From positions 124,001-188,000 of the forward strand of contig NZ_SCHN01000005.1 of assembly GCF_004120195.1 (NCBI RefSeq): 64,000 nt of DNA. Direction: 5' to 3'. Below, in pieces: positions 1 to 8,800 of the stretch (position 1 is its first letter; every line of letters begins with the position of its first letter). This DNA comes from Enterovibrio baiacu (GTDB taxonomy: Bacteria; Pseudomonadota; Gammaproteobacteria; Enterobacterales; Vibrionaceae). The position numbers were made by a program, and so were the translations under genes. Under the pieces are notes generated by a model that ran no database searches, was not told the origin of the DNA, and saw only the letters and a program-made list of their open reading frames with translations.

Positions 1-251
1 ACCCATCACAGCAATATGAAGCCTCGCATATTCGTAAAAAGTAAGACACGACTGACGGTATTATCACCATGTTTTGAGGAATTTAAGACATTAAGCACCA
101 TAAGTGTCGCACTGTTGTGAATTCACTTGGATGCATAAAAAATAAAGTCACGCCTCTTTTATAATTTCAGATAAAATGCCCCGTATTCTGATTTTTGTAT
201 GAAATAACCATCTCCAATCACAGGTTTGTTGTTGGAAGAAAGGAGAGAGAA

Positions 252-674
252 ATGGGACTGTTTGGTAAAAACACTGCGTCAAAACCATCAATGTCACTGA
301 TTGCAAAACAATGCCGTGTTGTCGGTGAGTTCGACTTAGACGGTGATATTCAGTTTGATGGGAAAGGCGAAGGTGCAATTCTCAATGCCCGCAATGTTGT
401 TATCTCTTCAACCGGCCACTTCAAAGGCGATATTCACGCTGAACACGTTACCATCAACGGTCTGGTTGAAGGCAGCATCATTGCGCGTGAAGTGAATATC
501 CTGAGCGAAGGCAAAATGAAAGGCCAAATCCAAAGTGAACAGCTCACCATCGCGAAAGGTGGTTGTCTATTGGGTGAAAACACACAGAAAGACGAACCTT
601 CGCTGTCTGTGGTGAACGAAGAAGCATCGAAAACAAAAGCGCCTTCGTCAGATTCTAAGCAGGCGTCTGCGTAA
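252..674 (+). CDS. Bactofilin family protein
   Basis: This encodes a 140-residue bactofilin (DUF583/CcmA-like), a small protein that polymerises into nucleotide-free filaments on the inner face of the membrane and is linked in other bacteria to cell shape and local wall synthesis. The middle (about residues 15-100) shows the regular short beta-helix pattern, with repeated G-D-I, V-x-I and N-A-R-N-V-V-I-type rungs. A short N-terminal tail begins M-G-L-F-G-K and a charged, Ser/Lys-rich tail closes the protein. The start at 252 is preferred because AGGAGAG lies just upstream, although the frame is open from 195. No M23 peptidase gene lies beside it, unlike in some ccmA loci, so the cellular role is not indicated here. 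Confidence 0.85.
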   Translation: MGLFGKNTASKPSMSLIAKQCRVVGEFDLDGDIQFDGKGEGAILNARNVVISSTGHFKGDIHAEHVTINGLVEGSIIAREVNILSEGKMKGQIQSEQLTIAKGGCLLGENTQKDEPSLSVVNEEASKTKAPSSDSKQASA

Positions 675-805
675 ACCATTGCTACACTATTTACCCACAA
701 CCGCTTTAAATATCATCAGTTAATCAAGATGAAACGGCTCAATGCTTGACTTCATCCAAGTGCGATATACGATGCCTGCTGATGAGCGTTATCAGGAATA
801 AAGAG

Positions 806-1240
806 ATGTCAGAACAAGCAAACGAAGCCGTAGAGACAGTGAAACTGGAAAACCTTTCAGCTGAACTGCAACAAGTGATCAAATACGAACAAGTACCCGC
901 AGAGCTATACACTATGCTGGCGTCAGTGCATGAAGCGGCTGAAGACGTTGTTCGTGAAGCATGGGATGCACTTCCAGCAAGCGCACAGAACATTCTGGAC
1001 AACTTTGAACAATTCCACGCGCTAGTTAGCCTAAGCCAAAGCTACGCGGGCATTGATTTCCTGCAAGAGTGTCAAGATCTTAAGTTTGACGACATGACGC
1101 AAGAACAAACCGAAGACTACAAAGCGACCCTGCTTGATAAGCTTCTGTTCAACTGCGTAAAAGACCTTGCTAAGCAATTGAAGCAAGCGCGCATGAAGCC
1201 AGCAATGAAGCGTGAATTCCGCGAAATCTTCCAAAAGTAA
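806..1240 (+). CDS. Small acidic helical protein, probably DUF3069 family
   Basis: This encodes 144 residues without signal peptide or membrane segment, predicted mostly helical and acidic in the first half, with a basic C-terminus (K-Q-A-R-M-K-P-A-M-K-R-E-F). It resembles small proteins of unknown function conserved in vibrios and relatives (DUF3069), a family assignment made from memory of its general look and not from a search. The start at 806 (M-S-E-Q-A-N) follows a purine-rich AGGAATAAAGAG. The frame is open from 746, but the upstream residues look non-coding. The gene stands alone and ends at a strong terminator. Function unknown. Confidence 0.7.
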   Translation: MSEQANEAVETVKLENLSAELQQVIKYEQVPAELYTMLASVHEAAEDVVREAWDALPASAQNILDNFEQFHALVSLSQSYAGIDFLQECQDLKFDDMTQEQTEDYKATLLDKLLFNCVKDLAKQLKQARMKPAMKREFREIFQK

Positions 1241-1260
1241 GCCTTCGTGAAAAAGAATAA

Positions 1261-1292
1261 AAAAAGAGGTGACAACGTCACCTCTTTTTTTA
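1261..1292 (+). terminator. Intrinsic terminator, bidirectional
   Basis: The sequence GAGGTGAC, loop AAC, GTCACCTC is flanked by A and T runs, so it can end transcription from the left gene and from ppiC, which converges on it. Confidence 0.9.
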
Positions 1293-1323
1293 TATCTGAA
1301 ACAAATTAGTTGGTTACTCGTAA

Positions 1324-1605
1324 CTAGGTACGATAAAGAACCTTGATAACATGGTAACCGAATTTAGTCTTAACGGGACCGATTGGCTCTAGCACTTTAC
1401 CGCTAAATACCGCTTTATCGAACTGCGGCACCATCTGGCCTTTACGAAACTCACCCAAATCCCCGCCCTTTTTGCCTGATGGGCATGTAGAGTGTTTGCG
1501 AGCAAGATCTGCGAACTTCGCACCTTTGTTAAGTTGCTTGATGATGTCTTGCGCTTGCTCTTGATGCTTCACCAAAATGTGAAGCGCATGTGCTGTACTC
1601 GCCAT
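1324..1605 (-). CDS. ppiC: Peptidyl-prolyl cis-trans isomerase C (parvulin)
   Basis: This encodes a single-domain parvulin of 93 residues, the same length as E. coli PpiC, and isomerises prolyl peptide bonds in the cytoplasm. The whole protein is one rotamase fold: A-H-A-L-H-I-L-V-K near the N-terminus, [13 protein letters not shown] in the centre, and the C-terminal F-G-Y-H-V-I-K-V. There is no signal peptide, which separates it from SurA and PpiD. An AAAGG element sits eight bases before the ATG. It lies 83 bp downstream of the dCMP deaminase gene in the same direction and may be co-transcribed with it. Confidence 0.95.
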   Translation of the reverse strand: MASTAHALHILVKHQEQAQDIIKQLNKGAKFADLARKHSTCPSGKKGGDLGEFRKGQMVPQFDKAVFSGKVLEPIGPVKTKFGYHVIKVLYRT

Positions 1606-1688
1606 GCTATATACCTTTTACTGACCGTTTTGGTTGGTGCGCGATTATAAGGAATCGCTCTAAAAAAGCGATACCGTTATACACCGCA

Positions 1689-2141
1689 TTAGTCTTTTGT
1701 TGGCAATTCCGACAACGGTAGCCAAGTGACGTTCACGCCTGATTGCTCAAACATGTCCGCACTGATCTTAATTTTCTCGCCCCAGCGCGATAAGAAATCT
1801 TCGCTTTGCTCTGGGCAGTAAACGTGGGTAATGCCCGTTTGAATGATTTTTGCAGCACAGTTAGGGCAAGGGAAATGCGTTACCCAAATGTCGCAATCGC
1901 TTAGGTCACGCTTAGCGAACAAGATGGCGTTTTCTTCGGCGTGTAGAGTTTTAAGCAGCTTCATTTCGCGATCATCCGTCGCTGCGCTATCAGAAATACC
2001 ATGCGGGTAGCCGTTGAAGCCAACGGAAACGATGCGGTTTCCCTTGGTGATCACCGCCCCCACTTGCGTTGAAGGGTCTTTACTCCAAGAGCCTACTAGC
2101 TCTGCCATTTGAAAGAATCGGACAGCCCACTTAGAGATCAT
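1689..2141 (-). CDS. Deoxycytidylate (dCMP) deaminase family protein
   Basis: This encodes a 150-residue zinc-dependent deaminase of the ComEB/dCMP deaminase type, which would convert dCMP to dUMP for thymidylate synthesis. The signature H-A-E-E-N-A-I (zinc His and catalytic Glu, near residue 67) and P-C-P-N-C-A (two zinc Cys, near residue 91) are intact. The N-terminal S-K-D-P-S-T-Q-V-G-A-V and G-F-N-G-Y-P motifs are typical of the deoxynucleotide branch and not of tRNA or guanine deaminases. The gene is preceded by the nhaD terminator, so it has its own promoter. Other cytidine-like substrates are possible but less likely. Confidence 0.88.
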   Translation of the reverse strand: MISKWAVRFFQMAELVGSWSKDPSTQVGAVITKGNRIVSVGFNGYPHGISDSAATDDREMKLLKTLHAEENAILFAKRDLSDCDIWVTHFPCPNCAAKIIQTGITHVYCPEQSEDFLSRWGEKIKISADMFEQSGVNVTWLPLSELPTKD

Positions 2142-2230
2142 TGCGTTTCCAATACGTTAACTGAATCAAGAATGCGGCTATTGTGCAAAACTGTGGCCAA
2201 TTGCTCAACGAAATTTAAACAGAATACGAA

Positions 2231-2254
2231 AATGGCACCTCGCAAGGTGCCATT
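2231..2254 (-). terminator. Intrinsic terminator after nhaD
   Basis: A perfect 10-bp stem (AATGGCACCT, loop CGCA, AGGTGCCATT) follows the stop of nhaD on the minus strand and runs into TTTTCG. Confidence 0.75.
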
Positions 2255-2288
2255 CATCAGGTACGAACTGTGTTATCTGGTTGGTGGT

Positions 2289-3716
2289 TTAAAACGCGCC
2301 GCCGTTTAACCACAAATGGCACAGGATGGATGCAGCGTAACCTAGCAAGATAACCGGCGCCCATTTTAAGTGTCCGAAGAAGGTGTACATCCCACGCGCT
2401 TGCCCCATCAAGGCAACACCCGCCGCAGAACCCAGTGAAAGCAGGCTACCACCTACCCCTGCGGTGAGCGTAACGAGCAACCAGTTACCGAGTGACATGT
2501 CTGGACTCATGGTAAGCACCGCAAACATCACAGGAATGTTATCAACCACAGCCGACAGCAAGCCGACAATGACATTCGCCCAAATTGGGTTCCATTCAAG
2601 GTACATGACGTTAGAGATCATGGAGAGATACCCGATCAGGCTTAAACCACCCACACACATCACGACGCCGTAGAAAAACAGGAGTGTGTCCCACTCGGCA
2701 TGGGAAACGCGGCGGAACACATCAAATGGCACGACCGAACCTAGGCGTTTCAACGCAGCTTCGTCTTTTTCTGCCATAGCAATAGCACGTTTACGCGCTA
2801 ACGAATTAGGCAGCGTTTTACGCAGGAAGAAGCCAAAGAATTGAAGGTAGGCCAAGCCCATCATCATGCCGATAACGGGCGGGAAATGAACTAAACCGTG
2901 GAAACCCACAGCAGTGAGGATCGTCAGCAAGAACAGCACCACGATGCGTCTTGCCCCGCGTTTCATCTCAACAAACTCTTGCACGACGTCCGGCTGCTCT
3001 TTAGGAATAAACAGAGACATGATGAACGCAGGAATGAGGTAGTTAACCACAGAAGGGATAAACAATGCGCCAAACTGGCCAAATTCGACAATGCCTGCCT
3101 GCCATACCATCAAGGTCGTGATATCACCGAACGGACTGAATGCCCCACCCGCATTAGCAGCCACAACGATGTTTACACAGGCGATATTAATGAATCTGGC
3201 ATTGTCACCGCCAATTTTCATGACAACCGTGCACATCAGCAAGGCGGTGGTTAAATTATCAGCGACAGGTGAAATAAAGAAAGACAGTATGCCGGTGATC
3301 CAGAAAAGCTGACGAAGATCGTAGCCTTTACTGACGATCCAGGCTTTTAGCGCATCAAAAAGCCTGCGCTCTTCCATGGCAGCGATATACGTCATTGCCA
3401 CCAGCAAGAACAACATGAGTTCCGCATACTCGAGCAAATTGTGCTCAATAGCAGACTTGGCGACATCTATTTGCCCTGCCCCTGAATAGGCAAAGCCCAA
3501 CAGCAACCAAATGAGGCCTGCCGCTAAAAGTACCGGTTTTGATTTACGAAGATGCAATTGCTCTTCGAGCATGACGAGGGTGTAGGCCAAAACGAATATT
3601 AAAAGGGAGATATAGCCGACAGCAGAACTGGTTAAATCAAGATGGGTTGTGGCATCACCGCCAGACGCACCAGCACTGCAAGAAAATAGCAGTATTAGCG
3701 CAATAAAAAGCTTCAT
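2289..3716 (-). CDS. nhaD: Na+/H+ antiporter NhaD
   Basis: This encodes a 475-residue inner-membrane sodium(lithium)/proton antiporter of the NhaD family, used by vibrios for sodium homeostasis at alkaline pH. It opens with a hydrophobic signal-like segment (M-K-L-F-I-A-L-I-L-L-F-S-C-S-A-G-A) followed by about twelve further membrane spans. Conserved-looking polar intramembrane stretches include S-P-V-A-D-N-L-T-T-A-L, N-A-G-G-A-F-S-P-F-G-D-I-T-T and a second D-N-I-P-V pair in the C-terminal half, the mirrored Asp-Asn motifs of the ion transporter superfamily. The start at 3716 is chosen because GGAGG sits seven bases upstream. The frame is open to 3806, but that extension is unsupported. Confidence 0.95.
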   Translation of the reverse strand: MKLFIALILLFSCSAGASGGDATTHLDLTSSAVGYISLLIFVLAYTLVMLEEQLHLRKSKPVLLAAGLIWLLLGFAYSGAGQIDVAKSAIEHNLLEYAELMLFLLVAMTYIAAMEERRLFDALKAWIVSKGYDLRQLFWITGILSFFISPVADNLTTALLMCTVVMKIGGDNARFINIACVNIVVAANAGGAFSPFGDITTLMVWQAGIVEFGQFGALFIPSVVNYLIPAFIMSLFIPKEQPDVVQEFVEMKRGARRIVVLFLLTILTAVGFHGLVHFPPVIGMMMGLAYLQFFGFFLRKTLPNSLARKRAIAMAEKDEAALKRLGSVVPFDVFRRVSHAEWDTLLFFYGVVMCVGGLSLIGYLSMISNVMYLEWNPIWANVIVGLLSAVVDNIPVMFAVLTMSPDMSLGNWLLVTLTAGVGGSLLSLGSAAGVALMGQARGMYTFFGHLKWAPVILLGYAASILCHLWLNGGAF

Positions 3717-4490
3717 CCTTGTGCCTCCAAAGCAAACAATTTTGGGAAAATTAGTGACGAGGATGCCATGCGCACTCAAGAAGAGTTTGGTGGTGAGTAT
3801 TCCCAAAAAAGCGCAATCAGCATCACTTCATTCCTTATTAGTGTTTGAATTATATCGCGAGTCTTTGACAGCAACGGAGCTCGCGTAAAGGAATGAGTAT
3901 CTGTAACGGCGTTATAATAGATGCATGGAGAGATGATTGCAGAGTGATTAATGTCACTTTTCAGCCCCGAGCCACAAACATCATCATCCGTCGCAATTTA
4001 TTCATAAACATCTCTGTAAATGAGAGAAAGATCGTCCAAATCATTATCGAAAAATGGTACGAAGCCAGAAATGTTCGGCGGCTACCCAACATCTACATGC
4101 ACAGCCAAAGGTTTTCAGTGCATAGCCAGAGGATATTCGTTCTACACCCTTCTCTATTTACAGTGTAAAAATTGGCCATGCAATTACACACACTTCAAAC
4201 TTTCTCATAAAAAGAATGGTTATCTCACAGCTTCAACATTAACAATATATCAACCTAATTATGTGCATTATATTAGAGACATATACTTGCATGTAAGAAA
4301 GCGCCAGAGGTTACGTTGGATCTGCATGCATATCCACCAGAAAAGCAGATACCGATATAAACCTTTAAATACAGTCAGTTACTTAACACTAAGCAAAATC
4401 AGGTTGGCTAAAACCCAGACAGTTAGTCTTAATCTGCAACATTACCTCCTGATTTTCCGTCAATTTTTGGATATAACAATGGATTAACAC
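3717..4490. other. AT-rich non-coding stretch between nhaD and the ABC importer
   Basis: No convincing gene is seen in these 774 bases. Open frames on the plus strand (for example 3893-4168 and 4020-4487) lack ribosome sites and have unlikely compositions. Visible structure includes an inverted repeat CGCGAG (3856-3861) and CTCGCG (3880-3885), which could serve nhaD regulation, and a 13-bp palindrome TTTACAGTGTAAA near 4157. Neither can be assigned to a regulator from sequence alone. Confidence 0.5.
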
Positions 4491-4526
4491 GTGACATCGC
4501 CAAGTGGCGAATTTGTTATATGTCAC
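4491..4526 (+). promoter_or_regulatory. Structured leader just upstream of the importer ribosome site
   Basis: GTGACAT (4491-4497) can pair with ATGTCAC (4520-4526), enclosing a second helix CGCC/GGCG with an AAGT loop that stacks directly on the outer stem. The AGGGAGAT ribosome site begins only about six bases further on. This suggests a translational or attenuation control element, but it matches no riboswitch class I recognise. Confidence 0.35.
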
Positions 4527-4544
4527 TCATCAGGGAGATATAAG

Positions 4545-5513
4545 ATGAAACTATCAAAATTCTTGGTATCAGCATGCTGTGCCGCAACACTGTTCTCTAC
4601 CCCTTTCACCGTTTCTGCAAAAACAGCCACGGTTGCTGTGTCCCAAATTGTTGAGCACCCGGCCCTTGACGCAACCCGCCAAGGTCTACTTGATGGACTG
4701 GCGGAGCTTGGATACGTTGATGGCAAAAACCTCGCATTCTCTTACCAAACTGCGCAGGGTAACCCTGCGATTGCCGTGCAAATCGCACGTCAATACGTCG
4801 GTGAGCAACCTGATGTACTGGTAGGTATTGCAACACCATCTGCACAAGCCTTGGTTGCTGCAACCAAATCTATCCCTGTTATTTTCACTGCTGTGACCGA
4901 CCCTGTGGGTGCAAAACTGATTAAAGACATGGATAAGCCGAGCGCGAACGTGACTGGCCTTTCTGACCTGTCACCAGTGGCTCAGCATGTGGCACTCGCA
5001 AAAGAACTGATCCCTGGCATGACATCCATCGGTGTGGTTTACAACCCAGGTGAAGCCAATGCAGTCACGCTCGTTGAACTATTGCGTGAAGCGGCAGAAA
5101 AAGAAGGCTTGAAAGTGATTGAAGGTACCGCACTAAGAAGCGCTGATGTTCAATCTGCAGCGCAAATTGTGGCATCACAAGCCGATGCGATTTACGCACC
5201 AACGGATAATACAGTCGCAAGCGCCATTGACGGCCTCGTCGGGGCTGCAAACCAGGCTAAGAAGCCCGTTATCGGCGGTGCAACGTCTTACATCCCGAAC
5301 GGCGCGGTTGCAGCACTGGGCTTTGATTACTACCAAATTGGTGTGCAAACGGCGGACTACGTTGCAGCCCTTATCGAAGGTAAAGCGGTTGCCGATCTTC
5401 CTGCGAAAGTCGCTGTCGGTTCAGACCTTGCGATTAACTTGAAAGCCGCACAAAAACTTGGTCTCGACGTTCCAGCTTCTCTGCTAGACCGTGCAACGAC
5501 TGTAGAAAAGTAA
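4545..5513 (+). CDS. ABC transporter substrate-binding protein (TrpX/ABC_sub_bind family)
   Basis: This encodes a 322-residue periplasmic binding protein of the ABC_sub_bind family (the TrpX-like group, Pfam PF04392). A signal peptide of about 26 residues ends S-A-K after a hydrophobic core, with two cysteines in that core but no clear lipobox. The mature part shows the two-lobe pattern with V-A-V-S-Q-I-V-E-H-P, V-F-T-A-V-T-D-P-V-G-A-K and Y-A-P-T-D-N-T-V-A-S, all characteristic of the family. The start at 4545 follows AGGGAGAT. The ligand is unknown: firmicute relatives are controlled by tryptophan signals, but no such evidence is visible here. It is the first gene of a three-gene operon. 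Confidence 0.9.
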   Translation: MKLSKFLVSACCAATLFSTPFTVSAKTATVAVSQIVEHPALDATRQGLLDGLAELGYVDGKNLAFSYQTAQGNPAIAVQIARQYVGEQPDVLVGIATPSAQALVAATKSIPVIFTAVTDPVGAKLIKDMDKPSANVTGLSDLSPVAQHVALAKELIPGMTSIGVVYNPGEANAVTLVELLREAAEKEGLKVIEGTALRSADVQSAAQIVASQADAIYAPTDNTVASAIDGLVGAANQAKKPVIGGATSYIPNGAVAALGFDYYQIGVQTADYVAALIEGKAVADLPAKVAVGSDLAINLKAAQKLGLDVPASLLDRATTVEK

Positions 5514-5527
5514 GTCAGGAGCAGTAA

Positions 5528-6439
5528 ATGACCTCAATTGCCTTCTTTGGCACTCTGGAAGTAGGTCTGGTTTATGGCCTAGTCGCACTGGGCGTATATC
5601 TGACTTTCCGGGTTCTCGATTTTCCGGATCTCACAGTAGACGGAAGCTTCCCAATGGGCGCTGCTGTCGCTGCCACACTCATTGTCATGGGCGTTGACCC
5701 TTGGATCTCTACCTTTGCTGCGATACTAGCGGGTGCCTGTACTGGCCTGATTACCGCATTTTTAACCGTGAAATGCGGCATATTAAACTTGCTTGCCAGT
5801 ATCCTGACCATGATTGCGGCCTTCTCCATCAATATCCGCATCATGGGCCGACCTAACGTTGCGCTGCTGGGCGTAGACACCATTCTTACGCCTTTCGAGA
5901 ACATGGGTATCGACCCGGTTTATGCTCGCCCATTGGTGGTGTTTGTTCTGGTTGTGCTCAGTGCGTGGTTCATCATCCGCCTTTTGAGCAGCGATTTTGG
6001 CCTTGGTCTTCGTGCAACAGGCGTCAATGGACGCATGGTACGCGCACAAGGCGCAAGCACGGCATTTTATACCTATGTGGGGCTCGCCCTTTCTAACGGC
6101 TTTGTTGGCTTCTCTGGTGCGCTGTTCGCACAAACAAACAGCTTCGCTGACGTCACTTCAGGCGTCGGCACCATCGTTGTGGGTCTTGCGGCAGTTATCC
6201 TAGGACAAACCTTGTTGCCAGGACGCAAAGTCTGGGTTGCGGTGGTTGCTGTTATTCTCGGTTCTGTGCTCTACCGATTGGCAGTCGCATTCGCACTGAG
6301 TTCAGGCATGTTTGGCTTGAAGGCGTCTGATCTCAACCTTGTCACGGCAGTGTTGGTTGCGCTCGCCTTGATTGCGCCTAAAGCCCGTAAGCACTATCAA
6401 AAAACCAAGAAGATGAAAGAAGCGGGGGTAGCAAAGTGA
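5528..6439 (+). CDS. ABC transporter permease of the TrpY-like family
   Basis: This encodes a 303-residue polytopic membrane protein with about eight to nine hydrophobic segments, belonging to the branched-chain-type permease superfamily. The segment V-L-D-F-P-D-L-T-V-D-G-S-F-P-M-G-A-A is a recognisable early motif of the permeases paired with ABC_sub_bind proteins. R-A-T-G-V-N-G-R-M-V-R-A-Q-G lies in the cytoplasmic loop expected to contact the ATPase. The ribosome site AGGAGC is five bases from the ATG, and the gene starts 14 bp after the binding-protein gene. Its stop overlaps the ATPase start by GTGA, so translation is probably coupled. A single permease gene implies a homodimer. Confidence 0.9.
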   Translation: MTSIAFFGTLEVGLVYGLVALGVYLTFRVLDFPDLTVDGSFPMGAAVAATLIVMGVDPWISTFAAILAGACTGLITAFLTVKCGILNLLASILTMIAAFSINIRIMGRPNVALLGVDTILTPFENMGIDPVYARPLVVFVLVVLSAWFIIRLLSSDFGLGLRATGVNGRMVRAQGASTAFYTYVGLALSNGFVGFSGALFAQTNSFADVTSGVGTIVVGLAAVILGQTLLPGRKVWVAVVAVILGSVLYRLAVAFALSSGMFGLKASDLNLVTAVLVALALIAPKARKHYQKTKKMKEAGVAK

Positions 6440-7230
6440 TTGAATTAAAAGACATCCAAGTTACCTTCAACCCCGGCACTATCCTTGAGAACCGCGCATT
6501 ACGCAGTGTGTCACTCACCGTGCCAAAGAACGAGTTTCTCACCATCATCGGCTCTAACGGCGCAGGGAAATCAACGCTCCTTGGCGCAGTCAGTGGCGAA
6601 ACACCCATGGTGGGCGGAAGTGTCGTGATTGACGGCATCGACGTGACGCATCAACAAGTCCACCAGCGTGCCGCGCTTGCCGCACGGGTATTTCAAGATC
6701 CACTGGCAGGTACTTGTGCGTCTCTCACCATTGAAGAAAACATGGCGTTGGCATTTAGCCGTGGCTCTCGCCGAGGGTGGAGCTTGGCGCTCTCTAACAA
6801 ACGCAGGGAGATCTTCAAGGAACGTATCTCTATTCTTGGCTTGGGCTTGGAAGATCGTCTGAGTGACAGCATTGGCTTGCTTTCGGGAGGTCAACGCCAA
6901 GCGGTAAGCTTAGTCATGGCCACACTGTCAGACAGTAAATTGCTGCTTCTAGATGAACACACTGCTGCGCTTGACCCGCGTATGGCAGCGTTTGTTATCG
7001 ATCTCACTAAGAAAGTCATCACAGAGTTTGGCCTAACCGCATTGATGGTGACGCACTCGATGAAAGACGCCCTCGCCTGTGGTGACCGCACTGTGATGCT
7101 GCACCAAGGCAAGATCGTATTGGATGTGAAAGGTGAAGAACGCGCCGGCATGGGCGTACCTGATTTGCTCGAAATGTTCAGCCGAGTGCGTGGTGAAGAA
7201 TTAGCAGACGACAGCTTGCTGCTTAACTAA
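6436..7230 (+). CDS. ABC transporter ATP-binding protein of the TrpZ-like family
   Basis: This encodes a 264-residue ATPase subunit. Walker A is G-S-N-G-A-G-K-S-T (near residue 39), the signature is L-S-G-G-Q-R-Q-A-V, and Walker B is L-L-L-L-D-E-H-T-A-A-L. The H in place of the usual P after D-E is typical of this small importer group. The start is GTG, overlapping the permease stop. A G-rich run (GCGGGGGTA) supplies the ribosome site. It completes a binding protein/permease/ATPase importer whose substrate is not evident. A terminator follows within 30 bp. Confidence 0.92.
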   Translation: MIELKDIQVTFNPGTILENRALRSVSLTVPKNEFLTIIGSNGAGKSTLLGAVSGETPMVGGSVVIDGIDVTHQQVHQRAALAARVFQDPLAGTCASLTIEENMALAFSRGSRRGWSLALSNKRREIFKERISILGLGLEDRLSDSIGLLSGGQRQAVSLVMATLSDSKLLLLDEHTAALDPRMAAFVIDLTKKVITEFGLTALMVTHSMKDALACGDRTVMLHQGKIVLDVKGEERAGMGVPDLLEMFSRVRGEELADDSLLLN

Positions 7231-7255
7231 CGCTAAGTCTCAGACTGTTGAAACG

Positions 7256-7282
7256 AAAAAGACGGCATTAGCCGTCTTTTTT
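7256..7282 (+). terminator. Intrinsic terminator, bidirectional
   Basis: AAAAAGACGGC, loop ATTA, GCCGTCTTTTTT lies between the importer operon and the convergent ravA-viaA operon and can serve both. Confidence 0.9.
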
Positions 7283-7343
7283 ATCGCTTATTCATTGCTG
7301 ATTCTTTGCTGGCTCATCGTCTAGTGAATGCCGAATCACTGCA

Positions 7344-8792
7344 TTAGAAACGCTTCAACAGCCGTCCCATGAGTGACGGATGATAATCCCATACATGATC
7401 GAACATGCTCATTACCGCGGGGTTGCCGTACTTGGAAAGGTTAATGGCATGAAAGCGATTGTGCTGCGCTTTGAGTTCATCAACCTTCTGTTTTACCTCG
7501 TCCGGCTGTTCAGGAGCGATAAAATCTGAAATCACTACCAAATCCGCATTGCGGTACTTATCCGTGCCCATCAAATCCACTGAATGCGTTAACACGGGTT
7601 CGAGATCTGTGCCGCCGTGGAAACTGTATGACAGGAAGTTCAGCGCTTCTTTTAGGCCATCTTCGCCGGTGAGTTCATAACCGATATGGTCGGTTGAGAA
7701 AATCATCACACTGCAGTCTCGGTCTTCTTTCACCGCAATTTGCATCAACGCGTACGCCATGGCTTTTGCACATTGCTCAGGAAAGCCACTCATTGAGCCT
7801 GACGCATCAACACAAATCAGGAATGGCCCTTTCTCGATGTCAATTTGCTTGCTTTCGGGTTTGAAGGCTTTCACCTTTCTCAGTGAACGCTGCATACCCT
7901 GCATGCGATAGGTCAACAGGCGCTTATCGGCAAAATGTTTATAGAAAAGGATTTCAAGCGCAGGCTCAGCCAAGTAAATTGCTTCATTCGGCACCAATTT
8001 TTCAAGGTGATCGCTTTGATGAACACCCACAATGTCATCTGCGACATTGTCTGCGGGCTCTTCCACCATTTGTAGCTCTTCAGCAGGCGAACGTTGTAGC
8101 GATGGGTCATCCACGTCATTTGCCATTCGCCCAAGATTTTCAGCAATGTCTTGAAGGTCTTGATTATCCTTCAAGAAAGCCACAAAACGCTTTAGCAGAG
8201 CGACATCCGATTGCGTGACCTTGGAAGATGCTAAATCCCATAGCCGACCGGTTTTCTCCGAATCACCGTGCGCTTGAACATCTTCCAGCTCACGGTAGGT
8301 TTCCATGCGCTGATAAAGCTCTTTCAGCAGCTTTTCTTTGTGCGCCTCTAACTCTTTTTCCTGTGCAGCTTGGATAGCCGCCGCCAAGTGCTGGTACCAT
8401 TTGTTGCAGAAATACGCTTGGAACATCGGCGTTTCTTGTGCGATGTTTTTCTCGATCATCCGGCGAGCTTTCAGGTAAAACGACGATTTACCTTCTAGGG
8501 ATTTCATCAAGGATTTGGCGTTGTCAGTAAACGCTTGTTGGGACATAGCAACCGCTTCTTGATACGCCACTATCTCTTGTTTTAACTCATCGGTAATGCA
8601 ATCGTTACTCAAGCGACGTTTCACCGAGTGACGCCATTTCCGCACATGACGCTTCACCGAGGCTTTCGCATTCGGGCTGGCTTCTGTCATCACGAGAAGC
8701 TGCGGCTTTGCCATGACTTCGGTGACCGCATGCTCCAACATGCCTGTTTCTGCCAGCATCATGCCTAGCTGTAAACTCTCCGGACTAATCAT
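7344..8792 (-). CDS. viaA: ATPase RavA stimulator ViaA (VWA-domain protein)
   Basis: This encodes a 482-residue protein, essentially the length of E. coli ViaA (483). The N-terminal two thirds is helical and charged. The C-terminal third (from about residue 325) is a von Willebrand A domain with an intact metal-ion site D-A-S-G-S-M-S-G followed by G-G-T-D-L and V-I-S-D-F. ViaA binds RavA and stimulates its ATPase; the pair has been linked in E. coli to assembly of anaerobic respiratory complexes and to aminoglycoside sensitivity. It starts 8 bp after the ravA stop with GGAG upstream of the ATG, so the two are one operon. Confidence 0.95.
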   Translation of the reverse strand: MISPESLQLGMMLAETGMLEHAVTEVMAKPQLLVMTEASPNAKASVKRHVRKWRHSVKRRLSNDCITDELKQEIVAYQEAVAMSQQAFTDNAKSLMKSLEGKSSFYLKARRMIEKNIAQETPMFQAYFCNKWYQHLAAAIQAAQEKELEAHKEKLLKELYQRMETYRELEDVQAHGDSEKTGRLWDLASSKVTQSDVALLKRFVAFLKDNQDLQDIAENLGRMANDVDDPSLQRSPAEELQMVEEPADNVADDIVGVHQSDHLEKLVPNEAIYLAEPALEILFYKHFADKRLLTYRMQGMQRSLRKVKAFKPESKQIDIEKGPFLICVDASGSMSGFPEQCAKAMAYALMQIAVKEDRDCSVMIFSTDHIGYELTGEDGLKEALNFLSYSFHGGTDLEPVLTHSVDLMGTDKYRNADLVVISDFIAPEQPDEVKQKVDELKAQHNRFHAINLSKYGNPAVMSMFDHVWDYHPSLMGRLLKRF

Positions 8793-8800
8793 CCGTGCTC

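Noticed and set aside
4400-4440. preQ1-like motif (GGTTGGCTAAAACCC)
   Set aside because: The tail pairing and ribosome-site proximity required for a preQ1 aptamer are absent.
4020-4487. 155-codon open frame in the gap before the ABC importer
   Set aside because: It has no ribosome site, an AT-driven composition rich in Tyr, Arg and Ser, no domain pattern, and another frame is equally open in the same region.
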